Shown here piece by piece: positions 18,533 through 27,373 of a stretch of DNA of 64,000 bases. The notes beneath the pieces are model-generated. The model was not told the DNA's origin, did no database searches, and saw nothing but the letters and a program-made list of their open reading frames with translations. Origin of the DNA: an uncultured Clostridium sp. (GTDB taxonomy: Bacteria; Bacillota; Clostridia; TANB77; CAG-508); the NCBI GenBank assembly GCA_947073285.1, contig CAMTJT010000008.1, positions 21,195 to 85,194 on the forward strand, written 5' to 3'. The stretch's first letter is position 1. Every line of letters starts with the position of its first letter. Both the position numbers and the translations under genes were made by a program.

Positions 18533-19006
18533 ATGGGCAAAAAGCGGATTAGTTTATCTGGAGATCAAAAAGCATCACTTTTATGGCTTGTCATTTCCAT
18601 TATCCTATTAGGTATTCTTTTTTTTGCTAAAGCACAAATAAACACTCTTCCTGACACAAGGGTTTTCTTGTTCCATTTTTGGTTCTTCATAGGATTTTTT
18701 AGCGGTGTAGTTGGTTTATTAGTGTTAGTTTGTTCTACTCTAAGTCTTATTGCTTTTCCTTTTGAAAAACGAGCTGCTGAAAAAGCTTATCAAAAGAGTT
18801 TAATTGATATTCAGGCACTTCCTAATGAATTTACCACAGTAACTTTGAAAGATATCGAATTACCTTTTTTTCTTTCAAGGGAGGAGTTTCACTGCACAGC
18901 AAAACTAGATGAAGATGGGAAAGTTATTTGCAAAATTGAGTTAGGTTATACCTTTTCCACAGAAGATTACGAAAGCTTTTTAGCTAATTTTGCTATTGAA
19001 AACTAA
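18533..19006 (+). CDS. Hypothetical membrane protein with an in-frame sense CGG
   Basis: 157 residues from the ATG at 18533, which has AAAGGAG upstream. Two hydrophobic segments (about 16-35 and 47-75) are followed by a soluble tail rich in Glu and Lys. I do not recognise a family. Codon 5 is CGG (18545-18547) and is followed by a long open frame, so here CGG would have to be read as arginine; a +1 shift would end the product after about 18 codons. Codon use has more C-ending codons (CTC, GTC, TCC) than the neighbours, which suggests acquisition. It has its own promoter and terminator. Confidence 0.7.
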   Translation: MGKKRISLSGDQKASLLWLVISIILLGILFFAKAQINTLPDTRVFLFHFWFFIGFFSGVVGLLVLVCSTLSLIAFPFEKRAAEKAYQKSLIDIQALPNEFTTVTLKDIELPFFLSREEFHCTAKLDEDGKVICKIELGYTFSTEDYESFLANFAIEN

Positions 19007-19010
19007 TGCT

Positions 19011-19045
19011 ACACAGGGAGTTTCGATTGAAACTCCCTGTGTTTT
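19011..19045 (+). terminator. Strong intrinsic terminator
   Basis: ACACAGGGAGTTTC, a GATT loop and GAAACTCCCTGTGT, followed by TTTTTT. A perfect 14-bp stem directly after the 18533 gene; the reverse strand could also serve the convergent BofA-like gene. Confidence 0.92.
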
Positions 19046-19046
19046 T

Positions 19047-19307
19047 TCATATAAATATTTGTATAATTGCTAAAACAATTGCTCCTGGTATACCAAAAAT
19101 TCCAACAATTAAAGCTGTAATCCAATTTAAAGCAATTGTAAATCCAAAGTTTGAACCAACTAAGTTAATAAGCCAAATGGTAATTCCACCAATTACTCCA
19201 TTTATTACTAATTTAATAATAAGTTTCATTGGTAATGATAATATTTTTAGTACAATAAATAATACTGCTATTGCCACTAAAAATGTAATAATAAATTGTA
19301 TTGTCAT
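19047..19307 (-). CDS. BofA-family membrane protein (pro-sigma-K processing inhibitor-like), paralogue 1
   Basis: 86 residues from the ATG at 19307 (GGAGG upstream). Three hydrophobic stretches, with the BofA-type ending NWITALIVGIFGIPGAIVLA. In Bacillus, BofA holds the SpoIVFB protease inactive in the mother-cell-derived forespore membrane. The canonical copy here is more likely the one at 56609, which sits next to yaaL; this one stands alone between a foreign-looking gene and RNase G. Confidence 0.8.
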   Translation of the reverse strand: MTIQFIITFLVAIAVLFIVLKILSLPMKLIIKLVINGVIGGITIWLINLVGSNFGFTIALNWITALIVGIFGIPGAIVLAIIQIFI

Positions 19308-19357
19308 GTTTTCTCCTCCTTTTCTTTGGTACATAAATTATATTTTAGGAATATAAC

Positions 19358-20560
19358 TTAGTCATTACTACACATATGCTTTCTAGTCATTTCTAGAAGG
19401 TCAAGTGGTGTAAACCCAACTACTTGTGTTTTTGAACGGTCTTTTTTTAGTGCCTCTTCTAAGGTTTCTAATACTTTTTGTTTTGTTTCCTTCTTTTCCA
19501 TATCAATGTAATCTATAATAATAATTCCACCAATATCTCTTAGCCTTAGCTGTTTTGCAATTTCAATACTAGCTTCTTTATTAACTGTATAAACAGTTTG
19601 CTCTAAATCTTTGGTTCCTACATATTTTCCTGAGTTTACATCTATTGCTGTTAATGCTTCTGTTTTATCAATTGTTATAAATCCACCACATTTTAACCAA
19701 ATTTTACGATTATTTGCTTTTTCTAGTTGTTTTTCTATTTCATACATTTGAAGTATATCTTCATTTTTTAGTTCTAATTTTACTTTGCTTGTAAGACCTG
19801 TATCACTTAAAAATTGCTTTACATAGCTTTGTATTTGTGAATGATTTGTTACAATTCTTATTAAGTCTTGATCTACAATATCTGTTAATATTTTACCTAC
19901 AATACCATCATTTTGGTACAATAAACTAGGTTCAAATTGTGGATTTTCTTTTAGTATTTCTACTCTATTTAATATTTCTTGATAACCTATTACTACTCTT
20001 TGAATATCTTGTTTTATTAGTTCTTCTGGTTTTCCTTGTGCTGAAGTTCTAATAATAGCACCATAGCCTTTTGGCAAGTTTTGTTTTGCTATTTCAAGTA
20101 ATCTTTTCTTTTCGGTTTCTTTTTCTATTTTTTTAGAAACTGTTATAAACTCAGTATTAGGCATTAGTACAATAAATCTTCCTGATAGACTAATATGTGT
20201 AGATACCCTAGCTCCTTTTTTGTTAGTACTATCTCTTTTTACTTGTACTAAAATTGGCATATTAGGACGAATATAGTTTTTAATATCATACTTACTTAAT
20301 GTTTCATGTTTGTTTCCTGTTTCATTACTTATTTTGGGTATAACATCTTTAATATGAATAAAGGTATTTTTTTCTGCTCCAATGTCTACAAAAGCAGCTT
20401 GCATGCCCATTAACACATTTTCTACTTTTCCTAAATAGATATTTCCTTCTAGTCTTTGCCCTTCTACCTTTTCTTCATATTTTTCTACTAGCTTTCCATT
20501 TTCTACTAAAGCAACTATTTTATTATTTTGTTCATCTTGACTGATTATAATCTCATGCAT
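19358..20560 (-). CDS. rng: Ribonuclease E/G family endoribonuclease
   Basis: 400 residues, in the short clostridial size range. The N-terminal S1 domain shows NIYLGKVENVLMGMQAAFVDIG and FIHIKDV. The RNase H-like catalytic part has DVNSGKYVGTKDLEQTVYTV (metal-binding Asp) and DIGGIIIIDYIDM (second Asp). The end, LLEMTRKHMCSND, stops just after the TRK motif and lacks a longer tail. RNase G trims 16S rRNA and cuts mRNA. A large hairpin separates it from pth upstream. Confidence 0.9.
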   Translation of the reverse strand: MHEIIISQDEQNNKIVALVENGKLVEKYEEKVEGQRLEGNIYLGKVENVLMGMQAAFVDIGAEKNTFIHIKDVIPKISNETGNKHETLSKYDIKNYIRPNMPILVQVKRDSTNKKGARVSTHISLSGRFIVLMPNTEFITVSKKIEKETEKKRLLEIAKQNLPKGYGAIIRTSAQGKPEELIKQDIQRVVIGYQEILNRVEILKENPQFEPSLLYQNDGIVGKILTDIVDQDLIRIVTNHSQIQSYVKQFLSDTGLTSKVKLELKNEDILQMYEIEKQLEKANNRKIWLKCGGFITIDKTEALTAIDVNSGKYVGTKDLEQTVYTVNKEASIEIAKQLRLRDIGGIIIIDYIDMEKKETKQKVLETLEEALKKDRSKTQVVGFTPLDLLEMTRKHMCSND

Positions 20561-20575
20561 TTATTATCCTCCTGC

Positions 20576-20650
20576 GTCAGTTTAAGGGACATACGTTTAA
20601 CCAACATTTTATTCTAAAAATGTCAGTTAAACATACATCCCTAAACTGAC
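20576..20650. repeat. 75-bp imperfect inverted repeat between pth and rng
   Basis: Arms 20576-20610 and 20616-20650 start and end with GTCAGTTTA / TAAACTGAC and share AAACGT-like and ACATTTT / AAAATGT blocks around a short ATTCT loop. The arms are imperfect, with a one-base bulge. It could be an mRNA-stabilising hairpin or a small mobile hairpin element; there is no T run for a terminator. Confidence 0.75.
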
Positions 20651-20652
20651 AT

Positions 20653-21211
20653 TTAGTTAAATTTGTTCATAGCATTATCAATGCCACACATAAGAAATTC
20701 TACTACCCCTTCTACTCCTTTTTTTATACCTTCTTCTAGTTTTTGATAAGTTTCCTCTTCTAATTTTCCTATTACATAATCAACTGCATCATACTCATCT
20801 ATTGGCTTACCAATTCCTATGCGAATTCGTGGAAAGTCTTCTGAAACAAGTTCATGTACTACTGATTTAGCACCATTATGTGTTCCGTGGACCACCTTTT
20901 TTGCGAATTTTAATACAACCTACTTCTACATCCATATCGTCATAAATGACTAATACATTTTCTACTGGAATTTTATAAAAATCCATAAATGGTTTAATAG
21001 CTTGCCCACTTAAATTCATAAAGGTTTGTGGTTTTAATAAAATTACTTTTTGCTCTTCTATGATACCACTTCCATATATTCCATTAAATTTTGTTCTACT
21101 TAAATCTATTTCATATTTTTTAGCTAACTGATTAATCACATCAAATCCCATATTATGCCTTGTATTACTATATTCTGGCTCTGGGTTTCCTAATCCTACA
21201 ATTAAATACAT
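20653..21211 (-). CDS. pth: Peptidyl-tRNA hydrolase (spans a +1 shift)
   Basis: Restored product is 185 residues, normal for Pth, which frees tRNA from peptidyl-tRNA dropped by stalled ribosomes. The first part holds VGLGNPEPEYSNTRHNMGFD (catalytic His), LLKPQTFMNLSG and VIYDDMDVEVG. RKKGGP then meets an in-frame CGG at codon 109; skipping the C gives GTHNGAKSVVHEL, the conserved substrate loop, then FPRIRIGIGKP. Unshifted reading ends three codons later. Pth is essential in most bacteria, so the shift must be used if this is the only copy. Confidence 0.92.
20885..20887 (-). other. CGG +1 frameshift site in pth
   Basis: In-frame CCA CGG A at codon 109. Reading CCA then GGA rebuilds GGPGTHNG. 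Catalytic His lies before, and the Asn of the substrate loop after the site. Confidence 0.9.
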
Positions 21212-21226
21212 TTTTGTTTACCTCTA

Positions 21227-22102
21227 TTAAATTTTTATCTTACTTATCCATGGTTTAATTAATTCATTTGAAATTTGCAAATCTAATCCTAAGTTTATAC
21301 CTGGCTTTAGTTTTCCATGATAATCACTTCCACCACATTTGTATAAGTTTAGTTTATCTGCATATTCATTTATTTCTTCTATTTGTTCTCTTGAAAAAGA
21401 ACTATGATATGTTTCAATTCCATCTAACTTTACACCTTTTACTATTTTATTTAAAAACTCTATATGATTATTTGCATTATATTGGTATAAGTGTGCTAAA
21501 AAGCATAGACCATTACTATTATGAATTAATTCTACTACTTCTTGAAGTGTAGGAAATCTAGTATATTCATGAATAAATAAAATACTATTGGGATTATTTA
21601 ACCCTTTCTTATTAAAAGCTGAATAGGTACTCAAGATTTCTTTCCCTATGATTTCCTGGTTTTTATCATATTTTAGTAAATCTTCATATATATATTGTTT
21701 TATCCAACCTGTTGGATCTTGACTTGGTATTTTATCCTTTACATTATTTTGTTTTGTATAGAAAATTCCTTCTTTTTCAAATATCATAAATAATATATCA
21801 TAAATACTTTTAGCATATTCTAATTCTTTTTTTGCATTTTGCTTGCTCCATTCGTTAATTTTTTGAATTTCTACTCCATACCCTAATACTTCTATAATAT
21901 GCTTTTCAAATGATGTTACAAGCTCTACTCCTTTTATTAGTTTACCACTAAAAATAGTATTTTCTATATCTTCATATGCAAAACAGTTATTATGATCTGT
22001 TATAGAAAAATAGTCTAATTTCAGTTGCTCTGCTTTTTTCAATAATTCATTAGGTGTAAATTCTCCATCTGAAAATACAGAATGGCTATGTAAATCAATC
22101 AT
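21227..22102 (-). CDS. PHP-domain phosphoesterase
   Basis: 291 residues. Metal-binding PHP motifs: MIDLHSHSVFSDGEFTPNEL at the start, DYFSITDHNN, FLAHLYQYN and GGSDYHGKLKPGINLG near the end. Known relatives cleave nucleotide or histidinol-type phosphates. An insert of about 90 residues in the middle is not typical of the minimal fold. It ends the glycan-type block on this strand and precedes pth by 15 bp, so it may be read through into pth. Confidence 0.85.
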   Translation of the reverse strand: MIDLHSHSVFSDGEFTPNELLKKAEQLKLDYFSITDHNNCFAYEDIENTIFSGKLIKGVELVTSFEKHIIEVLGYGVEIQKINEWSKQNAKKELEYAKSIYDILFMIFEKEGIFYTKQNNVKDKIPSQDPTGWIKQYIYEDLLKYDKNQEIIGKEILSTYSAFNKKGLNNPNSILFIHEYTRFPTLQEVVELIHNSNGLCFLAHLYQYNANNHIEFLNKIVKGVKLDGIETYHSSFSREQIEEINEYADKLNLYKCGGSDYHGKLKPGINLGLDLQISNELIKPWISKIKI

Positions 22103-22111
22103 AAAAACTCC

Positions 22112-23167
22112 CTACTTAGTAATTTGTTGTGGCTTTGATGTCATCTCTTTTTGAACTTCACTCATAAAGGAACGCATTTCAGCAATTACTTCACATAACT
22201 TTATTGCTTCTTCATATTTTTTAGCTAAAATATATTCTATTAGAATCTCAATAGAACGTTGTGCTAACGTTACATCTAGTATCTTAGTTTGTTCAAAAAA
22301 CCAATATAGCTCTTCTAGCAATTCTATTCTTTCTTCATTTGTAATCAATTTTGAGTCTGTGAATTTATATACTAATGAAATCAAGTTTTTAGCATAATAA
22401 TATTTATAGTATTCTAATTTATCTGCGTCTTTAAATGCTTCATAGATTTTTTTAAATGCATAGTTTACATCTTTAAAATACTTTTTATTACGCATCCACG
22501 AAGTAGAAACCTCTCCTGTGTTTCTTCTTCTATAATAATAAATAACATCTGATATGTAACATATCTTTTTAGATTCAAGTAATGCTCTGCTTGAAAAATA
22601 AGCATCTTCTGCAGGTACACCCTCTAAAAATTTAATATCATTTTTCTGTATTAATTCATTTCTAAAAATTTTCATACAAGCAGATGGACAATACAAATAA
22701 AAGAACCTTTGGCTAGCTTCTTCTAAATCACAGGATTTATATTTCTTTTGATCAAACATAGCTGTATCCCATATTTTTCCTTCTTGCTCCATACATTTAT
22801 AATTTGCTGTTACTACATCTGCTTCATTTTCTTTAATTGCCTGATACATTAATTCACAAGCCTTTTTATCGTAAACATCATCTGAGTCTATGAACATTAA
22901 ATATTCTCCTATTGCTTGTTCCACTCCTTGATTTCTTGCAAATCCACCTAGAGAGTGTGACTCTGGCAAATGAATAGCTTGTACATTATTGTATTTTTCA
23001 CAATATTTTTCAATTATTTTTCCGCTATTATCTTTTGAACCATCATTTACTAATATGACTTGCAAATTTTCAAATCCAATTGTTTGATTAACAATTGAAT
23101 CAATACATTCTTCTAAATACTTTTCTGCATTATAAGTTGGAATTATAATACTTATTTTATATTTCAT
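22112..23167 (-). CDS. Glycosyltransferase family 2
   Basis: 351 residues. GT-A fold marks: SIIIPTYNAEKYLEECIDSI, VILVNDGSKDNSG and the metal site LMFIDSDDVYD. The C-terminal 120 residues are helical. It would add a sugar to a surface glycan or lipid. It overlaps the upstream beta-propeller gene by 11 bp and is 9 bp from the PHP gene, so this is an operon. Confidence 0.92.
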   Translation of the reverse strand: MKYKISIIIPTYNAEKYLEECIDSIVNQTIGFENLQVILVNDGSKDNSGKIIEKYCEKYNNVQAIHLPESHSLGGFARNQGVEQAIGEYLMFIDSDDVYDKKACELMYQAIKENEADVVTANYKCMEQEGKIWDTAMFDQKKYKSCDLEEASQRFFYLYCPSACMKIFRNELIQKNDIKFLEGVPAEDAYFSSRALLESKKICYISDVIYYYRRRNTGEVSTSWMRNKKYFKDVNYAFKKIYEAFKDADKLEYYKYYYAKNLISLVYKFTDSKLITNEERIELLEELYWFFEQTKILDVTLAQRSIEILIEYILAKKYEEAIKLCEVIAEMRSFMSEVQKEMTSKPQQITK

Positions 23168-24113
23168 AACGGCTCCTTACTATACAAGATGGGCTTTGTA
23201 GATTTTCACTTTGAATTTTAACTAATGTTCCATTTCTTAAATCTCTTTTATATACTACTATATTATTTGAATTTTGATTTGCTACTAAGACATATTCTTC
23301 ACTTTTATTTAAAGTAATATCCCTAGGAAATTCTCCATAACTAGGTACACTTTGTATTAATTTTAAGTAACCTTCTTGGTTAGCAAATACTGAAATACTG
23401 TTATGCCCTCTATTTGTAACATAAATATTTTTGTTATCTTTACTTATCTTGATTGCTCCTGCATAAGATTTTATCTTATTATCTAACAAAGTAGAAATTT
23501 TCTGTTGTAACTTAAATTCATTTTTTTCTTTATGATATACATATATTTCGTTAGACATTTCTGTAACAACATATATTGTCTTTTTATCATTAGAAAATGT
23601 TAGATGTCTAGGTCCTGATTTATTCTCTAATTTTATAGTAGTTATTAACTCCATTTTCGAATTATATATATATATACTATCATTTCCTAAGTCTACTGCA
23701 TATATCTCATTATCTATAAAGTTGGCAAAATGCATATTAGCATTTGTGTACTTTATACAGTAGCTTTCCTGATAAATAGTACCATTATCACTTAATTGAT
23801 ACATTATGATACTTCCACTACCATAATTAGCTACTAATAGATTCCTTCTTGTTTTATCAGTAGCTATATAACAAGGTAACGATTGATTTATTCTTCTAAA
23901 GTCAACCTTTTGTAGTCCATTTCTTGTTATATTGAATATGCCAATTCCACCTGTTTGAGTTTCTGAAACTGCATATAACATATTTTGATTTATATGTAGA
24001 TAAGAGGAATTTTCCAAATTTTCTATTTCATTTAGTAATTTTAAAGTTCCTTGTTCTAATGTACATGCTGTAATACAATTAGAATAACTGCCTATATAAA
24101 ATTTCTCTTTCAT
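23157..24113 (-). CDS. Lactonase-family seven-bladed beta-propeller protein
   Basis: 318 residues made of repeated blades, such as NLLVANYGSGSIIMYQLSDN, IYVTNRGHNSISVF and YVLVANQNSNNIVVYKRD. This is the 6-phosphogluconolactonase (YbhE/Pgl) or lactonase propeller family. The catalytic assignment is uncertain, since many members are uncharacterised. It overlaps the SDR gene by 4 bp (ATGA-type), which indicates translational coupling; an SDR plus a lactonase would fit oxidation of a sugar to a lactone and its opening. Confidence 0.8.
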   Translation of the reverse strand: MKEKFYIGSYSNCITACTLEQGTLKLLNEIENLENSSYLHINQNMLYAVSETQTGGIGIFNITRNGLQKVDFRRINQSLPCYIATDKTRRNLLVANYGSGSIIMYQLSDNGTIYQESYCIKYTNANMHFANFIDNEIYAVDLGNDSIYIYNSKMELITTIKLENKSGPRHLTFSNDKKTIYVVTEMSNEIYVYHKEKNEFKLQQKISTLLDNKIKSYAGAIKISKDNKNIYVTNRGHNSISVFANQEGYLKLIQSVPSYGEFPRDITLNKSEEYVLVANQNSNNIVVYKRDLRNGTLVKIQSENLQSPSCIVRSRYEI

Positions 24114-24850
24114 GCCATTTGCCCTGCATCTATTACTACATTTTGTCCAACCATTTTTTTCATAATATGTGTAATACTATACATTGCATCAGCAATATCT
24201 GTATTAATTGCAAACTCTTTATACTTTGTTTTAGGTCGCCCTTTAATAGATTCTCCATTTGTGCGTATGCTCTCTTCTACTTCATATGGCTTTAATATGG
24301 TTCCTGGCGATATTGTATTTACTCTTATTTGTAAGTTTCCCATATCTTGTAATATTCCTCTAGTCAAACCATATAAACCTGCTTTTGATGCACTATATAC
24401 AGGTACATCATAAGCCCTTAAAGCATTAATAGAAGATACATAGGTTATTGTTTTATTATTTGTTTCTCTTTTTAGTAATGGTAATAGTATCGTTGTTATA
24501 TAAATATGGCTTGAAAGATTTAGTTTAATCGTTTTATCTATATCCTCTATAGTCACCTGTTCAATCCCTTGTATATCTGTTCCTATTGCATCTCCTGCCA
24601 TACTAATTAAGTGTGTTATTCTACCATACTTTTCTTCTATTTTTTGTTTTAAATTTTCTATGCTTTCTACATTAGTTACATCACACTGAAAATAGGTGTA
24701 ATCTAAGTTATTCTCAAATTCTTTATGTACATTTTTTTCCTTTATATCTGTTGCAATTACAATACAATTATTCTCTAAATATTTGTGGATAGCAGCTTTA
24801 GCAATATTACCAGCACCACCAGTTATTAATATAATATCCTTTTTATCCAT
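24110..24850 (-). CDS. Short-chain dehydrogenase/reductase
   Basis: 246 residues. Rossmann motif LITGGAGNIAKAAIHKYLE, NAG-like region HLISMAGDAIG, catalytic Ser in TYVSSINALRA and Tyr/Lys in PVYSASKAGLYG. The glycine motif GGAGNIAKA is closer to GxxGxxG-type SDRs. Substrate unknown; context suggests a sugar or polyol. It is the first gene of the four-gene unit that runs to the PHP gene. Confidence 0.9.
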   Translation of the reverse strand: MDKKDIILITGGAGNIAKAAIHKYLENNCIVIATDIKEKNVHKEFENNLDYTYFQCDVTNVESIENLKQKIEEKYGRITHLISMAGDAIGTDIQGIEQVTIEDIDKTIKLNLSSHIYITTILLPLLKRETNNKTITYVSSINALRAYDVPVYSASKAGLYGLTRGILQDMGNLQIRVNTISPGTILKPYEVEESIRTNGESIKGRPKTKYKEFAINTDIADAMYSITHIMKKMVGQNVVIDAGQMA

Positions 24851-25033
24851 TTAATCACCTACTGTATTATACTCCATTGTTTCATATTTTGTCAACCAAT
24901 CGCATTGTATCCTTACTGTTTCAACATTTTTAATCAATACCTACTATCATTCTGCTAGTATTTTTTTCTATTGTAAGTTAAGCTCTTTTCTTATAAGTTT
25001 TACTATCTATAAACTTTCATTTTGATATACAAT

Positions 25034-25065
25034 AAAAAACAAAAACTGTTACTTCTTCTAACAGT
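25034..25065 (-). terminator. Intrinsic terminator after the FrhB-like gene
   Basis: ACTGTTA (25045-25051) and TAACAGT (25059-25065) around a 7-base loop, with a T-rich tail on the minus strand (TTTTTGTTTTTT). It splits the surface block into two transcripts; the 229-bp gap otherwise shows nothing. Confidence 0.8.
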
Positions 25066-25079
25066 CTTTTTTTTTTATT

Positions 25080-26183
25080 CTAATCCTTCTTTTTAGTAAT
25101 ATATATATCTATTAAATCTTTAAAGTTTTTATTTTTTAAATCTTCAAAAAACTTTTCTCTTTTAACATTATATTGTACTGATTTATCAATACATGAATTA
25201 AACTTAGCTATATCTTCTATTTTTACTTTCATATATTCTATTTTATCTTCTATATTCTCAAAAATTTCTTTGCCTTTTTCAGAATGAACTAATATTGCTG
25301 AAATGCCTTTATTATCATTAAAATTTGAATTTATATTATCAATTCCCCAAAAGTCTGCAAGTGTAATGTCTGAATTTCTTTTTACTTTTTTAAATTGACA
25401 CTCATAGCAAGATTTTCTTAAGTCAATATTAGATAAAAATAAACTCATATACTCTTCTTCTTTATGGTGTATATTCTCTTCTTTTTTGTTATACTGATAA
25501 CAAACTTGAAAGTCTTTCCAACCTGCTATACCTTTTTTTCTAAAATGTATTTGTTTTGGATACTCTCCATTGTGTTCTTTTTTATATTCTAAAAACTTTT
25601 TCCAAACTTTAGGAGATGGTACTCCATGGCAAATAATATCTTGTGTATATAAATTATCATATTCTTTTCCTAAATACTTAATTAATCCCTCTACTTGGCA
25701 AGGAGTTCCTGTGAATAATACTTTTCTATTTTGCTCTAAAAATCTTTTTACTATTTGATAACTATTTCCTATTTGGCTTTGTACATATTTTGAGCCTCTA
25801 AATATTTCTAATTCTTCTTTAGTTTCAATATAGTCATGTTCTACCTCTAGATTTTCATTAAATTTAACACCAAATACGACTCCTTTTTGCTCTAATATCC
25901 ACTCTGCAATTAAAGTAAATATACCACCTGAAGAACTTTTTAATCTAATGATTTCATTCTTATTTTTACAAGCATATGCTTGTACTCTTCTGTTATTTTC
26001 TGATAATTTATGAACTACTGGACATACTTTTTTGCATAGTCCACAATTAATACAAATGCTTTGTTCAATTTTAGGATAAGCAAATCCATCTGTTTCATAT
26101 TCTATTTTGATTGCCTTTTTAGGACATATATTCATACAAGCCATACAGCCTGTACAACTTTTCTTATCTATTACATTTTTCAT
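25080..26183 (-). CDS. Ferredoxin-domain FrhB-like protein (coenzyme F420 hydrogenase beta-subunit family)
   Basis: 367 residues. Two 4Fe-4S sites open the protein: CTGCMACMNICPKKA and CINCGLCKKVCP. Then come FrhB N and C domains with SSSGGIFTLIAEWIL, VLFTGTPCQVEGLIKYLG and DIICHGVPSPKVW. Such proteins often sit beside polysaccharide pyruvyl transferases in glycan clusters, as here with a 5-bp gap, but their reaction is not established. A flavin- or F420-like redox role is inferred only from the family. Confidence 0.87.
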   Translation of the reverse strand: MKNVIDKKSCTGCMACMNICPKKAIKIEYETDGFAYPKIEQSICINCGLCKKVCPVVHKLSENNRRVQAYACKNKNEIIRLKSSSGGIFTLIAEWILEQKGVVFGVKFNENLEVEHDYIETKEELEIFRGSKYVQSQIGNSYQIVKRFLEQNRKVLFTGTPCQVEGLIKYLGKEYDNLYTQDIICHGVPSPKVWKKFLEYKKEHNGEYPKQIHFRKKGIAGWKDFQVCYQYNKKEENIHHKEEEYMSLFLSNIDLRKSCYECQFKKVKRNSDITLADFWGIDNINSNFNDNKGISAILVHSEKGKEIFENIEDKIEYMKVKIEDIAKFNSCIDKSVQYNVKREKFFEDLKNKNFKDLIDIYITKKKD

Positions 26184-26188
26184 TTTTT

Positions 26189-27226
26189 CTAACCTAATGC
26201 TTTTTCTAAAAATTTATATACTTTTTCTCTTTCACTTTGCAAAATTTCATATGCTTTTGAATAATCATTTGAAAAAACCTCTTGTGTAATCTTTCCATTA
26301 AAAATTCTATGATGCAATTTAAATTTTTCTAATAATGTTTCTATTCTAGAATACATACTCGCTAACTCATCTTGTCTTTCAAATATCATAAATGGTGTAG
26401 AAAATAATATTGAAAAAACACAAGAATGAAAGGAATCTGTTACTACTAAAAATGCATTTTTTTCTAAATAGATAAATTCTGCTGGTCCTACATCATAAAA
26501 TTCACTATCTTTATTAGAAATGTCTACTATTTCACAATCATTTTCTTTAGCTATTCTATTTAACTCTTCTCCTATTTCTCCAGAAATATTTCCTAAAAAG
26601 CTTTTTAAAATAAATTTATTTGTTTTTAAGTTTTGTGGTTTTTTCATTACTTTTTCCCACTCTAAAGTTTCTAACATCATAGTAGGATCTATTAAAACTT
26701 CTACATCATTTCTATTAGTTAATGATTCTACAATTTCTTTTCCTACTTCTTCTCTTACTGATATTGCCTTAAGGTCTTCTAAATATTTTTGATATGTACA
26801 ATATAATTTTTCATTTTCTTTTGGAATACTATTAATTCCAAAACTTGCTGAAAAAGAAATACGTTTTTCTTTTGGAACAAATGAACCAAATATTTTATCA
26901 GAAAAGAATTTTTCAAAATGATAATTCCAAATTTGGTCACTTCCTAAAATAATATAATCATATTTATTTGCACTTCTTAGCATTTCATTATCTACATATA
27001 GGATTTCATCTGCAAATTTTATATATTCATTAAAATTTTTAAATTTCGCTAGCCTATTTTCATCTATTTGGTTTTGAATAACTGGTTGATTGTTATTCCT
27101 CGGCATATATTTAATTGTTTCGACTTCTAGTTCCATCTTTCTTAATACTTCTTGTACTGCATAATTTTGCAGTCTATTTCCAAAATTATATTCTCCGAAA
27201 AGAGTTACAATCCCAGCTTTTTTCAT
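26189..27226 (-). CDS. Polysaccharide pyruvyl transferase family protein
   Basis: 345 residues. Family marks: VTLFGEYNFGNRLQNYAVQ at the start, YIILGSDQIWNYHFEKFF, RISFSASFGINSIP and VVTDSFHSCVFSILF. Relatives such as CsaB and EpsO move pyruvate from PEP onto sugars of cell-wall or exopolysaccharides. It leads a two-gene unit with the FrhB-like gene. Confidence 0.88.
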   Translation of the reverse strand: MKKAGIVTLFGEYNFGNRLQNYAVQEVLRKMELEVETIKYMPRNNNQPVIQNQIDENRLAKFKNFNEYIKFADEILYVDNEMLRSANKYDYIILGSDQIWNYHFEKFFSDKIFGSFVPKEKRISFSASFGINSIPKENEKLYCTYQKYLEDLKAISVREEVGKEIVESLTNRNDVEVLIDPTMMLETLEWEKVMKKPQNLKTNKFILKSFLGNISGEIGEELNRIAKENDCEIVDISNKDSEFYDVGPAEFIYLEKNAFLVVTDSFHSCVFSILFSTPFMIFERQDELASMYSRIETLLEKFKLHHRIFNGKITQEVFSNDYSKAYEILQSEREKVYKFLEKALG

Positions 27227-27373
27227 TCCATCACCTCATATTTCTATTAGTACAAATTATACTATATTTATACTCCATGTGTATTATTATAACATATTTC
27301 TACAAAAAATCCAATAGAAAAAAACAAATGGTAATAATTTATACTTCTACCATTCATTCCTAGCAATTTTTCA

